Below, one piece after another: positions 1 to 9,481 of a DNA stretch of 64,000 bases; the first letter of the stretch is position 1; the number at the start of each line of letters is the position of its first letter. The DNA is taken from assembly GCA_019448385.1 (NCBI GenBank), contig JAGTXO010000005.1:372001-436000 (forward strand), given 5' to 3'. The stretch comes from Diacronema lutheri. Its lineage: Eukaryota > Haptophyta > Pavlovophyceae > Pavlovales > Pavlovaceae. The notes below the pieces were generated by a model. The model ran no database searches and was not told where the DNA came from. It saw only the letters and a program-made list of their open reading frames with translations. A program made the position numbers and the translations under genes.

Positions 1-1479
1 GCGAGGCGCTGCAGGCATGGGAGGCGCACGCAGGTCCGCGCCGCTGCGCCGCCGCGCCGGCGCGACCTCGCGGCGGCGGCGGGCGGGAGGCGCGCTGCGA
101 AGAGGATGCGCGGTCGATTTGCGTCCGAGCGCCGCGCGCCGCCGTCCGTGCGATCGCGCGCGGGTGCTCCGAGCGCGCGCCGCCCGGCCGCCAAACATCC
201 GCGCCGCCCGCGCGCCCGCGCAATGCGTCACGCGCCAGGCTCGCCCCTCTTCCTGCCGACGCGGCACGCGGAGCACGCGCCGCTGCCGACGTACGCGCTC
301 ATGCTCGCCGCCGGCTCGTCCGACTGGCTGCCCGTGCCTCTCGGCACCGACCCGCTGCTGCTGCGCTGGTTTGGCGAACTCGACACGCAAACGGCATGCC
401 ACCACGCGGCTCACTTCGTCGCGTCGCGGCTGCACTCGGCGGAGGAGCAGGCGCGCATGCGCAGCGTGCACGACTACTTGGTCGCGCACAAGTGGGGCCG
501 CGCCGTCGGCACGCCGCGCGAGACGGCACGCGCGCTCGCGGAGCTGCCGACGCTCGAGAACGCGCCCGGGCGGACCAACGAGCAGCCGCACGCGCGCGCG
601 CGCGCGCACGCGAAGCTCGCGCTGCTGCTGTACGGCTCGGCGCACGGGTACGAGCGGCAGCAGTATTTGCTGCACGGCGCGCATCAGTCGCTCGCCGCGC
701 AGCGGCTGCAGGCGGTGCAGCGCGGCAAGGTGGCGCGCGTGCGCGCAGCGGACGCGCGCCGGGTGCGCGCGGAGGTGGCGCTCGCGTCCGACCCGCGCGT
801 CTCGGCTCTCTCGCTGCGCAAGCGTCGGATTGAGCAGCGGCTGCGCGAGGTGCGCGCGGCGCTCGCCGCCGAGCCGCGCGCCGGCGCGGACGTGCGCAGG
901 GCCGAGCTCGAGCGCGCGCAGCTGCTCGGTCGTCGGCTCGAACTCGAGGCGCAGCTGGGCGAATTGGGCGCCGCACTGTCGCTCGCGGCGGCCGTCGGGA
1001 TCCAGGCGTGCTTCCTGCGCTTCAAAGCTGTGCGCACGGCGGCGACGGCGCGCCAGCTGCGCAACGAGCGCATGGCAGCGAGAATTCAAGCCGCGTGGCG
1101 CGGCAAACGCGCGCGCAGCGCGTTCCGGCGGACGGCGGTGCGCGCGCGGCGCGCCCGCGCGGACCGCGCGCGTGGCGCATACGCGCGTTTTCGCGCGCAT
1201 CGGTCTCGGCGCGCGCCTCGCCGCTCTCGTCTCACGCGCGCGCGCCCGCCGGCTGTCCGCCCCTGGCCGGCTGCGTGCGCGCCGCTCGGCTGTCCGCCCC
1301 GTTCGTCGTGGCACGCGGCGCAGGCGGTCGACGAGCTGCGCCTCGTCGAGACGGAGCTCGCGTGGATCGAGAGACTGCATGCGCAAGCAGCGGTTCTTGT
1401 GCAGGCGCACGTGCGCGGCATGCTCGTGCGCACCGCGCGGGCGCGCGGAGCTGCGGGCGCGGGCGGCCGAGCGGCTTGA
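1..1479 (+). CDS. IQ-motif (calmodulin-binding) protein, 5' end outside window
   Basis: Partial gene: the window opens inside an exon. I read exons 1-33, 239-1137 and 1324-1479. The first junction is CAG|GT to CAG|GC and joins EALQAWEAHA to GSPLFLPTRHAEHAPLPTYA in frame. The middle of the protein is basic and helical with at least two good IQ motifs, RIQAAWRGKRARSAFR near 1083-1130 and VLVQAHVRGMLVRTARARG near 1393-1450, plus weaker ones (LQAVQRGKVARVRAADARR, IQACFLRFKAVRTAA). IQ motifs usually bind calmodulin or myosin light chains, so a Ca2+-linked or cytoskeletal role is likely. The N-terminal part was not recognised. The second intron (1138-1323) is a multiple of three without stops, so its removal is inferred from its arginine-rich, non-helical translation. 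Confidence 0.6.
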   Translation, partial: ARRCRHGRRTQVRAAAPPRRRDLAAAAGGRRAAKRMRGRFASERRAPPSVRSRAGAPSARRPAAKHPRRPRARAMRHAPGSPLFLPTRHAEHAPLPTYALMLAAGSSDWLPVPLGTDPLLLRWFGELDTQTACHHAAHFVASRLHSAEEQARMRSVHDYLVAHKWGRAVGTPRETARALAELPTLENAPGRTNEQPHARARAHAKLALLLYGSAHGYERQQYLLHGAHQSLAAQRLQAVQRGKVARVRAADARRVRAEVALASDPRVSALSLRKRRIEQRLREVRAALAAEPRAGADVRRAELERAQLLGRRLELEAQLGELGAALSLAAAVGIQACFLRFKAVRTAATARQLRNERMAARIQAAWRGKRARSAFRRTAVRARRARADRARGAYARFRAHRSRRAPRRSRLTRARPPAVRPWPAACAPLGCPPRSSWHAAQAVDELRLVETELAWIERLHAQAAVLVQAHVRGMLVRTARARGAAGAGGRAA

Positions 1480-1736
1480 GCGCAGGCTTGCCGTGGGTGC
1501 GCCCTCCGACCAAGGTGCAACCGTCAGTGCTGATCACCTCTGTCAGTCCAGGCCCGAGAAGAGCGAACCAGCGCTGTGGGCCTCCTCCATCACGCTCGCG
1601 CGCCGCGATTGATGTCGACCATGCTCCCAGAACCAGACGTCTCCATCGTGGACGTGATGGGTTGAGCTCATGATCGAACCCCGTCTCGCGCGCTTTTTTG
1701 GAGGGAGGCCCTCCCGGTCGCGCGTGGTGCGCGCCC

Positions 1737-3461
1737 ATGGCGCACCCACGGGGCGGCGCAGGCGCGCTGGAGCGTGCGGTGACGGTCGTCACATGCCTGA
1801 TCGCGTGCCTCCTCGCATTTAATCTGAGCACCGCGCAGTTTGGCGCGCACAGGGCGCCCGCGGGCGCGCCGCGCGCGCCGCGCGCTCCGCCGGCCGCGCC
1901 GCCTCGCGCGGCCGGAGCCGACAGCGCGATCGCTCCGCCGCGGGCGCATGGCGACGCGACCGCGCCCGCCGTTCGGCTCGTTGCGCCGGCCAGGCCCATT
2001 GGCGCCGCGCCGAGCGCGCTGCCCGGCTCGCCCTCGCGCGCGACCGGCGCCGCGGCGCACGCGAGCAACGCGTCCGACTGGCTGTGCGAGCGGCGATTCG
2101 AGCGGCTGGGGTTGGCGGCGGTGGGCACGGTGCTGCGCGAGCAGCGGCCTGTGCCGAGCCTCGCGAGGCTGTCCGTGTCCGCCTCGAGCCGCGTGCGCGT
2201 CGACGCGCAGCCGCGCCTCTTGGCCGCACCGCGCCGGCCGGCACGCTGCGTGTTTCTCGCTTTCTTCCATTTCGACAAGGCGGGCGGCACAGAGCTGCGC
2301 AACCACCTCGACCGACTCGACCCGAGCTGCCGCGCGAGCAAGGATTCCGACAACCGCGTCGACTTTTGCGGCGACCCACCCTTCGTCCGGCTGCCCGAGC
2401 ACAATTTCTCATGGTGGGGGTGGGACCCGACCGCACGCCATGAGCGGCCGCGCGTGTGGGTTGAGATGCACACTGGCAAGTTTGGCAAGCGGCTCGATGA
2501 GGTGCAGGCACTGCGCGCACACGTGGGTACCAGCTGCCGCGTGCTCACCGCCACGATGCTCCGCGAGCCCGTCGCGCAGCTCGCGTCGGCATACAGATAC
2601 TGGGCCCTTGGCCAGCATGGCTACGGCGGCTCCTTGCGCGACTACGTGACGGGGCTGGGGAGTGTGGCCAACGCGCCGGACGCGCCGGCCGGGCAACGCG
2701 GAGCACGCGCCGACTGGTTCCTCGGCCGCGTTAAGTTTGCGATGCGTGAGAGGCCAACGGTGCCACGTGGGCGCTTTTTGGATGTGAACCCGTGCAACCA
2801 GCCGCGCGGCGGCACGTGCGCACCGGCATGCTACCGGATGCTCGACGGCTTCTTGTCGGCGCTGGACATCGTCGCGCCGACCGAGGAGTGGGAGACCCTG
2901 TTCCTTCACCTCGCCGCCGAGCTTGGCCTCACAAAGCTGCCCGCCCATTTTAAATTGTCCCAGTGCGTTGCGCGCCTCTACGTGCGCCTCGTGGACAAGC
3001 GCCGCCGCCGTGCGCCGCGCGTCGCGCCCGCCGGCGCGGCCGTCGGCGCGGCCGCGCGGCCGAGCTCTGCCCGCGCGGACGGCGCCGACGCGGACGAGCG
3101 CCCGTCCTCGGACGACGCCAAGCGGCTGCGCCCCCTGCTCCTCCCTTCCGTGCCGTGCTCGGACCTGCTCTACACAAAATGGGCGCGCCGATACCACGAG
3201 CGCGTCGCGCCGACGTTCTGGGCGGACGAGGCGTCGCGCGAGGGCGTGTGCACGCTCGAGGCGCAGTACACGTGCCACCTGCATCACAACCGCTTCTCCG
3301 AAGCCGAGGGCGCGGCCATTCTTGAGGCGATCAGTTCGCTGCGCGACGGCGTCATCCAGACAGCTGCGCGGGCCCACGGCGCGCCTGACGCCCGCACGAG
3401 GCCGCGTCGCGGCGGCAACGGCGACGCCAAGGCCGCGCGGAGGAGAGCGCGTGCCGTCTGA
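1737..3461 (+). CDS. Type II Golgi sulfotransferase-like protein
   Basis: Single exon, 574 aa. The start is the first ATG, just before a signal-anchor helix (AVTVVTCLIACLLAFNL, about residues 15-31). A Pro/Ala-rich stem follows, then a luminal domain. FFHFDKAGGTELRNHL (about residue 177) resembles the 5'-phosphosulfate-binding loop of carbohydrate sulfotransferases, and LREPVAQLASAYRY (about 275) resembles the 3'-phosphate-binding motif. The expected reaction is sulfate transfer from PAPS to a glycan in the Golgi, but the acceptor cannot be told. A low-complexity Ala/Arg/Ser insert near residues 420-465 separates the core from a C-terminal part with several Cys. An N-glycosylation-type sequon (NAS) is present. 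Family call is fairly secure; subfamily is not. Confidence 0.65.
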   Translation: MAHPRGGAGALERAVTVVTCLIACLLAFNLSTAQFGAHRAPAGAPRAPRAPPAAPPRAAGADSAIAPPRAHGDATAPAVRLVAPARPIGAAPSALPGSPSRATGAAAHASNASDWLCERRFERLGLAAVGTVLREQRPVPSLARLSVSASSRVRVDAQPRLLAAPRRPARCVFLAFFHFDKAGGTELRNHLDRLDPSCRASKDSDNRVDFCGDPPFVRLPEHNFSWWGWDPTARHERPRVWVEMHTGKFGKRLDEVQALRAHVGTSCRVLTATMLREPVAQLASAYRYWALGQHGYGGSLRDYVTGLGSVANAPDAPAGQRGARADWFLGRVKFAMRERPTVPRGRFLDVNPCNQPRGGTCAPACYRMLDGFLSALDIVAPTEEWETLFLHLAAELGLTKLPAHFKLSQCVARLYVRLVDKRRRRAPRVAPAGAAVGAAARPSSARADGADADERPSSDDAKRLRPLLLPSVPCSDLLYTKWARRYHERVAPTFWADEASREGVCTLEAQYTCHLHHNRFSEAEGAAILEAISSLRDGVIQTAARAHGAPDARTRPRRGGNGDAKAARRRARAV

Positions 3462-3578
3462 CTCGGGGCGGTGCAACCAAAAAGCAAAAACAATAATCGA
3501 CCGTTGGCCGCCATCACAAGTCAAGTCAAGGTCGGTCGGCCTCCGTGTGGTCCTAGCTGGGAGAGCGCGCGGCGCGCG

Positions 3579-5533
3579 ATGCCGCGCTGGATTCAGGCTC
3601 AGCCCCAGGGGCGCACGCGCCAGTCGTGCGAGGGCCACACCGTCTCGGTCGTCGAGCGCGTGCTGTACATCCTCTTTGGCAAGCACGAGGATGACGGCGG
3701 CAACGTCTTCTGCCCACCGCTCACCGTGCTCGACACGAACACGATGATCCTCTCGACGCCGGCCGTGGACCCGCCGGGCCGGCAGCGGCAAACGCCCAAC
3801 GATCGCGAGGGGCATAGCGCCGCGGTGATCGACCAGCGCATCTACGTCTTTGGCGGCACGTGGTAGGCCGCGCCGGGTCGCGCCGCGCGCGCGCGCGTCG
3901 CGCCGCGCCGACTCGTGTGCGCGCCGCGCGCGCGCCGCGCTGCGGCAGGACGGACCACGAGGACATCACGCTCTACATGAATGACCTGCACATTCTCGAC
4001 ACGACGTGCAAGCCGCCCGCGTGGTCGCGCCCGCCGCGCACGCCGAGCAACTCGCCGCCGATGGAGCGCGAGGGCCACACGGCTGTTGTCGTCGGTCACA
4101 GGATGCTCGTCTTTGGCGGCACGTGGGTGGACGAGGAGGACAAGTCGCGCTACTTGAACGACGTGCACGTGTACGACGCGACGCGCAACTGGTGGTCTCA
4201 GCCCGACGTGCTCGGCACGCCGCCAATCGAGCGCGAGGGCCACACGGCGAGCTCGATCGGGCGCAACATGCTCGTGTTTGGCGGCGCGGGCCTCGACGCG
4301 GTCGACCATCCGATCAATCTGGCCGACCTGCACGTGCTCGATACGGACACGTGGACGTGGCACCAGCCCATCCTCGGCTCGGACGTGCTGCCGCAGGAGC
4401 GCCGTTACCACACCGCCTCGGTGATCGACCGTAGAATGTACGTGTTTGGCGGGCAGTACTACGAGCCAACCGCTGACCTGCACTTCGAGTGCGACAACGT
4501 CGTCAGCTGCCTGGACATTGAGAGCATGTCGTGGGACACGCTGCAGGTCGATGGGCAGGCGCCGCTGCGCCGCGCCTGCCACTCCGCCGGCGTCGTGGGA
4601 AAGCGCATCTTCATCGTCGGTGGCCGGTACTGGGACATTTCCGAAGACGACTACATCTTCATGAACGACGTCCAGCTCCTCGACACGACGCCGTGCTCGA
4701 CGTTCGCGACGGACTGGCGCGCCTATTTCAACAACGCGCACCTGAGCGACATCGAACTCCGCGTCGATGGCCGACCGATTCCCGCGCACCGCGTCGTGCT
4801 CGCCGCGCGGTGCGAGCACTTCTCGCGGATGCTGATGAGCGGGATGAAGGAGGCGGAGAGCGTCTGCGTTACGATCGACGGCGTGCGACACGAGGTCTTC
4901 GCGTGCCTACTCGAGTATATGTACACGGACGTCGTCGATTTTGCGCCCGAGATTGCACTCGAGCTGCTCACCGCTGCCGACCGTTTCGGCCTCGAGCGGC
5001 TCAAGCGCGAGTGCATCAACGCGATCGAGTCGTCGCTGCGCGTCTCGACCGTCTGCCACGTCTTCTTCGTCGCTGACCAGCACTGCGCGGACGACCTCAA
5101 GGCGGTGCGCGCGGCGCGTGCCCCGCGTCCACGGGTGGTCGCGTGCAGGTCGCCCACTGCGGCGCCCGCGTGCGCGTGCGCCCGCGCCCGCGCCGGCCGC
5201 GTTTCGAACGCGGCTTGGTCGCGGCTTGGGTGCGCGTAGGTGTGCCTGCAATTCATCACGTCCAACTTCCCCGAGGTGATCCGTACCGAGGGCTTCCAGG
5301 GCCTCTCGCGCGAGCTCCTCGACCAGGTCCACTTTGCGATGGCCAACCGGCACTACCCGGACACTGAGGCCAAGCTGAAGAAGGAGGTGCACGATGGCCA
5401 GCCACTCGAGCGGACCGCCGCAAAGCTGGGCCAGCTCTCGCTCGGAAACGGCTCGCGCCGCGATTGGCCGCAGTTGGCGCTGTGGGCCGACCGTGGAAAC
5501 GTGGCCACGTCGGGCTGCGACGACCCGAAATGA
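3579..5533 (+). CDS. Kelch-repeat BTB-BACK protein (likely CUL3 adaptor)
   Basis: Exons 3579-3862, 3949-5104 and 5240-5533 give 577 aa. Splicing at 3862/3949 rebuilds FGGTWTDHEDITLYMNDLHILD, which matches the next repeat FGGTWVDEEDKSRYLNDVHVYD, so the junction is well supported. At least five kelch blades (EGHTA..., VFGG..., NDV..LD) precede a BTB domain at about residues 358-425 (LSDIELRVDGRPIPAHRVVL), followed by a BACK-like helical tail (LKAVCLQFITSNFPEV across the second junction). The order is kelch then BTB, as in LZTR1-type proteins rather than classic BTB-kelch. The family usually recruits substrates to cullin-3 ubiquitin ligase; the substrate is unknown. Converges on the next gene with 56 bp between stops. 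Confidence 0.85.
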
Positions 5534-5589
5534 GTGGCCGGCCGCCGCTGCGGCCCGCCGCTGACTCCTGAGCCACGTCCCCATCCCCT

Positions 5590-6240
5590 TCATTCATCTG
5601 CCTCGTAGAAGCTCAGATCCATCGGCGCTGTGAAGGGGTGTGTCCTTTTGAATGCCGACCACGCGGCGTAATGCGCAGTGCTCACGTGCTCGTCAAACCC
5701 TCGCTGCCCGCCGGCGTACTGCTCGAAGAGGTGGAAGACGTTGGGCGCGTTCGTGTCCTCTCCAAAGAGGTGCGCGACGGCCAGCGGCTCGCTCGCGAGC
5801 GCGCCGTCGCGATCAGCGCGCAGCGCGGAGAAAAAGTCGGCGCGGCGCTCGGGCTTGACACAGATGCGCGCGTTGAGGCACAGCAGTGGCTGGCTCTCGC
5901 TGATCGGCGCCAGCCCGGCCTTGCCCGGCGCATCCTCCGTGTAGAAGCTCACCTTGGGCGGCGCAGTCCAGGGATCCGATGACGCGAAGGCCTCCCAGAG
6001 TGCAAAGTGCGGCGTGGCCGTGTGGTGCTTGAAGCCATCCTCGCCGACGTACGACTCGAAGAAGTGGAATCGGCCGGTCACGTCCCTGTCCTCGCCGAAG
6101 ATGTAGCGCAAGTTGAGCGGCTCCGACGCGCGCGTACAACGCTGGTTGTTGCGGATGCACGCGAGGAACTCAGCCCGCCGCTCTGGCTTGACGCAGAGCT
6201 GGACGTTGAGGCAGAAGAGCGCCACCCCCGTGGCGCGCAT
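5590..6240 (-). CDS. Two-domain ABM (dimeric alpha/beta-barrel monooxygenase-like) protein
   Basis: 216 aa from the ATG at 6240. Two tandem copies of one domain are visible: LCLNVQLCVKPERRAEFLAC...FGEDRD...FHFFESYVGEDGFKHH...H.ALWEAF (about residues 9-100) and LCLNARICVKPERRADFFSA...FGEDTN...FHLFEQYAGGQRGFDEH...HYAAWSAF (about 113-210). This pattern fits the antibiotic-biosynthesis-monooxygenase superfamily, small ferredoxin-like barrels that act on quinones, heme or polyketides or only bind small molecules. Internal duplication would let one chain mimic the usual homodimer. Substrate not deducible. An in-frame ATG at 6360 would add 40 residues, but that stretch is AT-rich and looks like leader DNA. 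Confidence 0.65.
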   Translation of the reverse strand: MRATGVALFCLNVQLCVKPERRAEFLACIRNNQRCTRASEPLNLRYIFGEDRDVTGRFHFFESYVGEDGFKHHTATPHFALWEAFASSDPWTAPPKVSFYTEDAPGKAGLAPISESQPLLCLNARICVKPERRADFFSALRADRDGALASEPLAVAHLFGEDTNAPNVFHLFEQYAGGQRGFDEHVSTAHYAAWSAFKRTHPFTAPMDLSFYEADE

Positions 6241-6378
6241 CGTTCCGCACTGTTCAAACCCCGCACTGCAACCCAAAAAAAGCCAAAAAGGACAGAGCTG
6301 GTGAGAAAGACGAGAGATGGCAAGTGCCTCGTTGGTTACCCCAGCTGAGATATAGCGCATATAATTCTCGGCTATCGG

Positions 6379-7240
6379 GGGGGGAGAGGTATGCGACGCA
6401 TATGCGTCCGCATATCTGGGGTCGCCGCGGAAATGTCAGTGTGGGCGCTTGTCAAAGACACGAGGTGGCCTGTGCAAGTAAGGAATTTAAAGTTAGCGCC
6501 TCCGAAAAACATTATTTTTCGGAAAATAATTGAAGCGGAGATCGCCGCCAGTGAAAGCACGATGGAGGAGATCGACCCGGAGTTCTTCGCGGCGCTGGCC
6601 GGCGACAGCGCGCACCCGCACTCATCGGCCATCCCTGCCGTTCTAGCCGGCGCTTTGGTCGCGGTTGACCGGCGGCTGCCCGTTCCGCGTCGGTGACCAA
6701 GTGATCGACGAGGTCCTCGACACGGGCCTGGTCACGTCGCTTTGCTCGAGCGACGAAAGCTACCGCGGCCCTGGCGGGCACACGAGGGTGCGCTTTAACA
6801 ATTCGTCACATGGCGAACGCTGGCGCACGTGGGGTCATCTCTCGCGTGCGTCTCGCCCTCCCGAACCCGCTCTCAAACTTTCCGCCAAGCGCAAGTCCGC
6901 GATGATCGATTTTTTCGCTCCTCGCCCGCTGTGCGCGGCGAGCGGCGCAGACGGCGGCTACAGCGGCGGTGTCGGAATTGACTCATTGTCAACGGGCCAG
7001 TCTTTGCGCGCGGACCCCGTGACGGGCGAGCTGTTCTGCGTGGCCTGCTGCTGCAAGGTCACCAATGCAGCGCACCTGGTCTCGCAGCACATACGCACGC
7101 AGAAGCACAGGCAAAAACTGATCAACTTCACCCAGCGCAAGAAGGGAGAGCGCATATGCCCCGCATATCTTGCGCATATTCCGAGCCTGTGCAAGATATG
7201 CGATCCCGCGACGGCCCAATTTTCGCATACCATATTCCCC
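6379..7240 (+). mobile_element. Putative small DNA-transposon-derived unit with zinc-finger ORF
   Basis: The unit is bounded by an imperfect inverted repeat. The left end (6379-6396) and right end (7223-7240) share GGTATGCGA in opposite orientation plus an outer GGGGA/TCCCC. Several GCATAT words lie just inside both ends. Base composition is more AT-rich than neighbouring genes. Inside is an open frame from about 6647 to beyond the right end. It encodes a possible zinc finger, LFCVACCCKVTNAAHLVSQH then IRTQKHRQKL (C-x2-C...H-x5-H), similar in spacing to BED-like fingers of hAT-type transposases. A second short frame starting at 6562 (MEEIDPEFFAALAGD) is offset by +1 and closes at 6696. No transposase core or clear target-site duplication was seen. 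It could instead be a host zinc-finger gene. Confidence 0.4.
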
Positions 7241-7442
7241 TTTTTTCAGCCTGTATCTCAGTTTGGGCAACTCGTTGGCCTGCCCAGGGAGACGGACCCC
7301 GACATGGTCGGCCCTCACCTGCCGCTCGTGATGGGCCAGCAAGCCACGTCGGCGCGGCGCGCGCGCCGGCCCCTTGGCCATCGCCCGGGTGCAGCTGGAG
7401 TGCTGGGCATCGCACCGGCGAGCAGTCGCGCACGGCCGTTTC

Positions 7443-8453
7443 TCAGTCGGAGCCGACGAGGCAGCGGCGCACGAGCTGGTCCTCCCACGGGCGCAGCCAT
7501 GTCGGCCACACCGCCTTGGCGCCGCGCGATGTGGCGCACGCGAGCGCGGCGACGAGCAGCGCGGCCTCGCGCTCGGCGGCCTGCACCTGCTGCACCGATC
7601 CGGACTCCGCCGTGCGGTGCTCGCGCTCCCACGCGACGTCGGCCTGGCGCTCGGCGACGGCGGCGTGCCACTTGAACTCATTGGTCTCGCAGTAGTACCG
7701 CGCCTCCTCAACGGAGCACTGCTGCAGCCGTCGAAATTTGAGCACCATCTGCCGCCGGCGGCGCGCCTCTTCATCCTCGTCTGAGAGGGCTGGCTGGACG
7801 ATGCGCAGGACCTGTCCGGGCATGAGGAAGCGCGTGGCGCGCATCCCGTTCATCTCGGCGAGCGCCTCGACGCTCATGCCGTGCCTGAGCGCGACGGAGC
7901 GGAACGTGTCCGACGGCAGCACGACGTACCGCCCGTCGAGTGTCGCATCTGCCGGCACGCCCGCAGCCTGCGCGGGCCGCGACGCGGGCACGGGCGAGGG
8001 CACGGGCGCGGGCGCAGCGCGCAGCGCCTCGGCCGCCTTGTGCGCCACCGCCTGCGCAAGGCCCGCCTCCGCAGCAGCCGCCGTGCTCGCGTGCGCGGTC
8101 GTGAGCGACGTGTCGGGCATCTCGAAGACAAGCGTCCGACCCGCACCCGGCGCGGCGCCGTCGTCGGGCGCGCCATCGTCCGAGGTGGCGAGCGGGCCAA
8201 TGTCGCTGATCGACGGCGGCGTGCTCACGTTCGCCGGTGGGCAGACGAAAGAGAGCATCGCGCGGCGCGTCGTCTCGCACGGCACGTGCTCGATCGCCGT
8301 CCGGCAGCCGCCGAGCTGCATCTCGTTGCCGCAGCAGCTCCAGTGGGGGACGAGCGCGTACGAGTTGGCGCCGTAGCGGCCCGGGTGGTAGCGGCATTCG
8401 ACGGGCTGCGCCTCGTCGTACATGCGCTCGCAGCGCCGGCAGCGCATCATCAT
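7443..8453 (-). CDS. CHORD-like zinc-binding plus LysM domain protein
   Basis: 336 aa, single exon, starting at a run of three ATGs. The N-terminus has CRRCERMY, then ECRYHPGRYG and HWSCCGNEMQLGGC followed by a His. This is the cysteine/histidine spacing of a CHORD-type zinc domain (C..YHPG...WSCC...GC....H). A linker rich in Ala/Pro/Asp follows. A LysM domain sits at about residues 175-220 (YVVLPSDTFRSVALRHGMSV...MPGQVLRI), and after it comes a helical stretch (KFRRLQQCSVEEARYYCETN) that could be UBA-like. No signal peptide or membrane helix, so an intracellular LysM protein is likely. Its partner is unknown. Divergent from the gene at 8621 with 167 bp between starts. Confidence 0.55.
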   Translation of the reverse strand: MMMRCRRCERMYDEAQPVECRYHPGRYGANSYALVPHWSCCGNEMQLGGCRTAIEHVPCETTRRAMLSFVCPPANVSTPPSISDIGPLATSDDGAPDDGAAPGAGRTLVFEMPDTSLTTAHASTAAAAEAGLAQAVAHKAAEALRAAPAPVPSPVPASRPAQAAGVPADATLDGRYVVLPSDTFRSVALRHGMSVEALAEMNGMRATRFLMPGQVLRIVQPALSDEDEEARRRRQMVLKFRRLQQCSVEEARYYCETNEFKWHAAVAERQADVAWEREHRTAESGSVQQVQAAEREAALLVAALACATSRGAKAVWPTWLRPWEDQLVRRCLVGSD

Positions 8454-8620
8454 CCTGTCGGGCGTCGAGTTGGGGCTGGTGGCCGCCCCGGGCAGGAAGA
8501 AAGCGGGGCTGTCTTTCTCGCCTCCCCTTCTGCCTTTTCTCGAAGAGGCGCGGCTCTGCCAGGGGAGGAAGGAGGGCGGGAACGGGCGATTTGTTTGGAG
8601 GTTGGGTACCGCGTGGCTGC

Positions 8621-9277
8621 ATGGCGGCGGGTGGCTGGGCGGCGGCGGTGGCGTGCAAGCGCGACTTTGGGCTGCTCGCGACGGCGGATGTGTCCTTCGC
8701 CCAGCTCTACCCTCGCGCGGACGGCGCCGGCGTGCAGGTCGTCTGCTCGCCGCTCGTCGATGTGCTCGGGTGGAGCACGGGCGAAGGCGCGCTGGGCGCC
8801 ACGCTCAGCGTTGGTCGGCGCGCCGACAACTACGCGGTGCACGTCGTGCAGCTCACCGGGCCGGAGGCGTGCACCGTCGGCGTGACGGGCGCCAAGGTGT
8901 GCATCGCCACACGCGGCGCCGCGCCCGCGACGTGGCTGCTCGTCTTTGCCGAGCCCGCCGAGCTGCGCGGCTTCACGGCATTCCTCGAGGCGAAGGGCAT
9001 CGACATCGCGCGCGCTGAGCTCTATGCGCGTGCCGCGGCCGAGCCGCGCCTGGGCGACTTCGACGCTGCGCTCGCGGAAGCCGGCAGCGTCACCCCGGCG
9101 ATGCTTGAGGCGCTGCTCGCAGCACCGGGATGGGCGAGCTTTGTCGACGAGGTCGAGCGCGTCGCGCGAGCGAATGGCATCGATCTGGCCGCCAGACCGG
9201 CCCACGCAGAGGTCGCGCCGCTGCCCGCCGGCCTTTCGCCGCAGCCGCAGGCCGGCGCCCAGGCCGTGTCAATGTGA
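8621..9277 (+). CDS. Hypothetical protein, 218 aa
   Basis: The frame stays open far upstream, but the first ATG that precedes folded-looking sequence is at 8621 (MAAGGWAAAVACKRDFGLLA). Residues 8-125 alternate hydrophobic and polar positions (LLVFAEPAELRGFTAFLEAK) and could be a small PH/WH1-like beta domain ending in a helix. That is a guess from pattern only. The C-terminal half is helical (PAMLEALLAAPGWASFVDEV) with a Pro/Gln tail. No signal peptide, membrane helix or catalytic motif is seen. Codon use matches neighbours, so it is probably a real gene of unknown function. Confidence 0.5.
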   Translation: MAAGGWAAAVACKRDFGLLATADVSFAQLYPRADGAGVQVVCSPLVDVLGWSTGEGALGATLSVGRRADNYAVHVVQLTGPEACTVGVTGAKVCIATRGAAPATWLLVFAEPAELRGFTAFLEAKGIDIARAELYARAAAEPRLGDFDAALAEAGSVTPAMLEALLAAPGWASFVDEVERVARANGIDLAARPAHAEVAPLPAGLSPQPQAGAQAVSM

Positions 9278-9481
9278 CGCACAGGCCACAGCACTGCACC
9301 CAGACTGCACCGCGTCAGACGGCGCGCTGTCCTCGCTTCTGACGGGCAGGTTGCCTCAACATGGTCTCAGCGGGAACCCTGGCCGATGGCTGCTTGAGGG
9401 CACGCGCAGCGAGAAGAGTGGGCGTCCGCGCCTCGGCGCCTCGCTTGCCCGCTCCCGTCATGACTTGCACACAGGCCTCAC

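Noticed and set aside
1543-1671. 42-codon minus-strand ORF MSSTHHVHDGDVWFWEHGRH...
   Set aside because: Amino-acid make-up is normal, but it is short, lies wholly between two plus-strand genes and has no recognised relative; kept only as a curiosity.
1640-1690. tRNA-like TTCGA box in the minus strand (GGTTCGATCATGAGC)
   Set aside because: No cloverleaf arms or acceptor stem can be paired around it.
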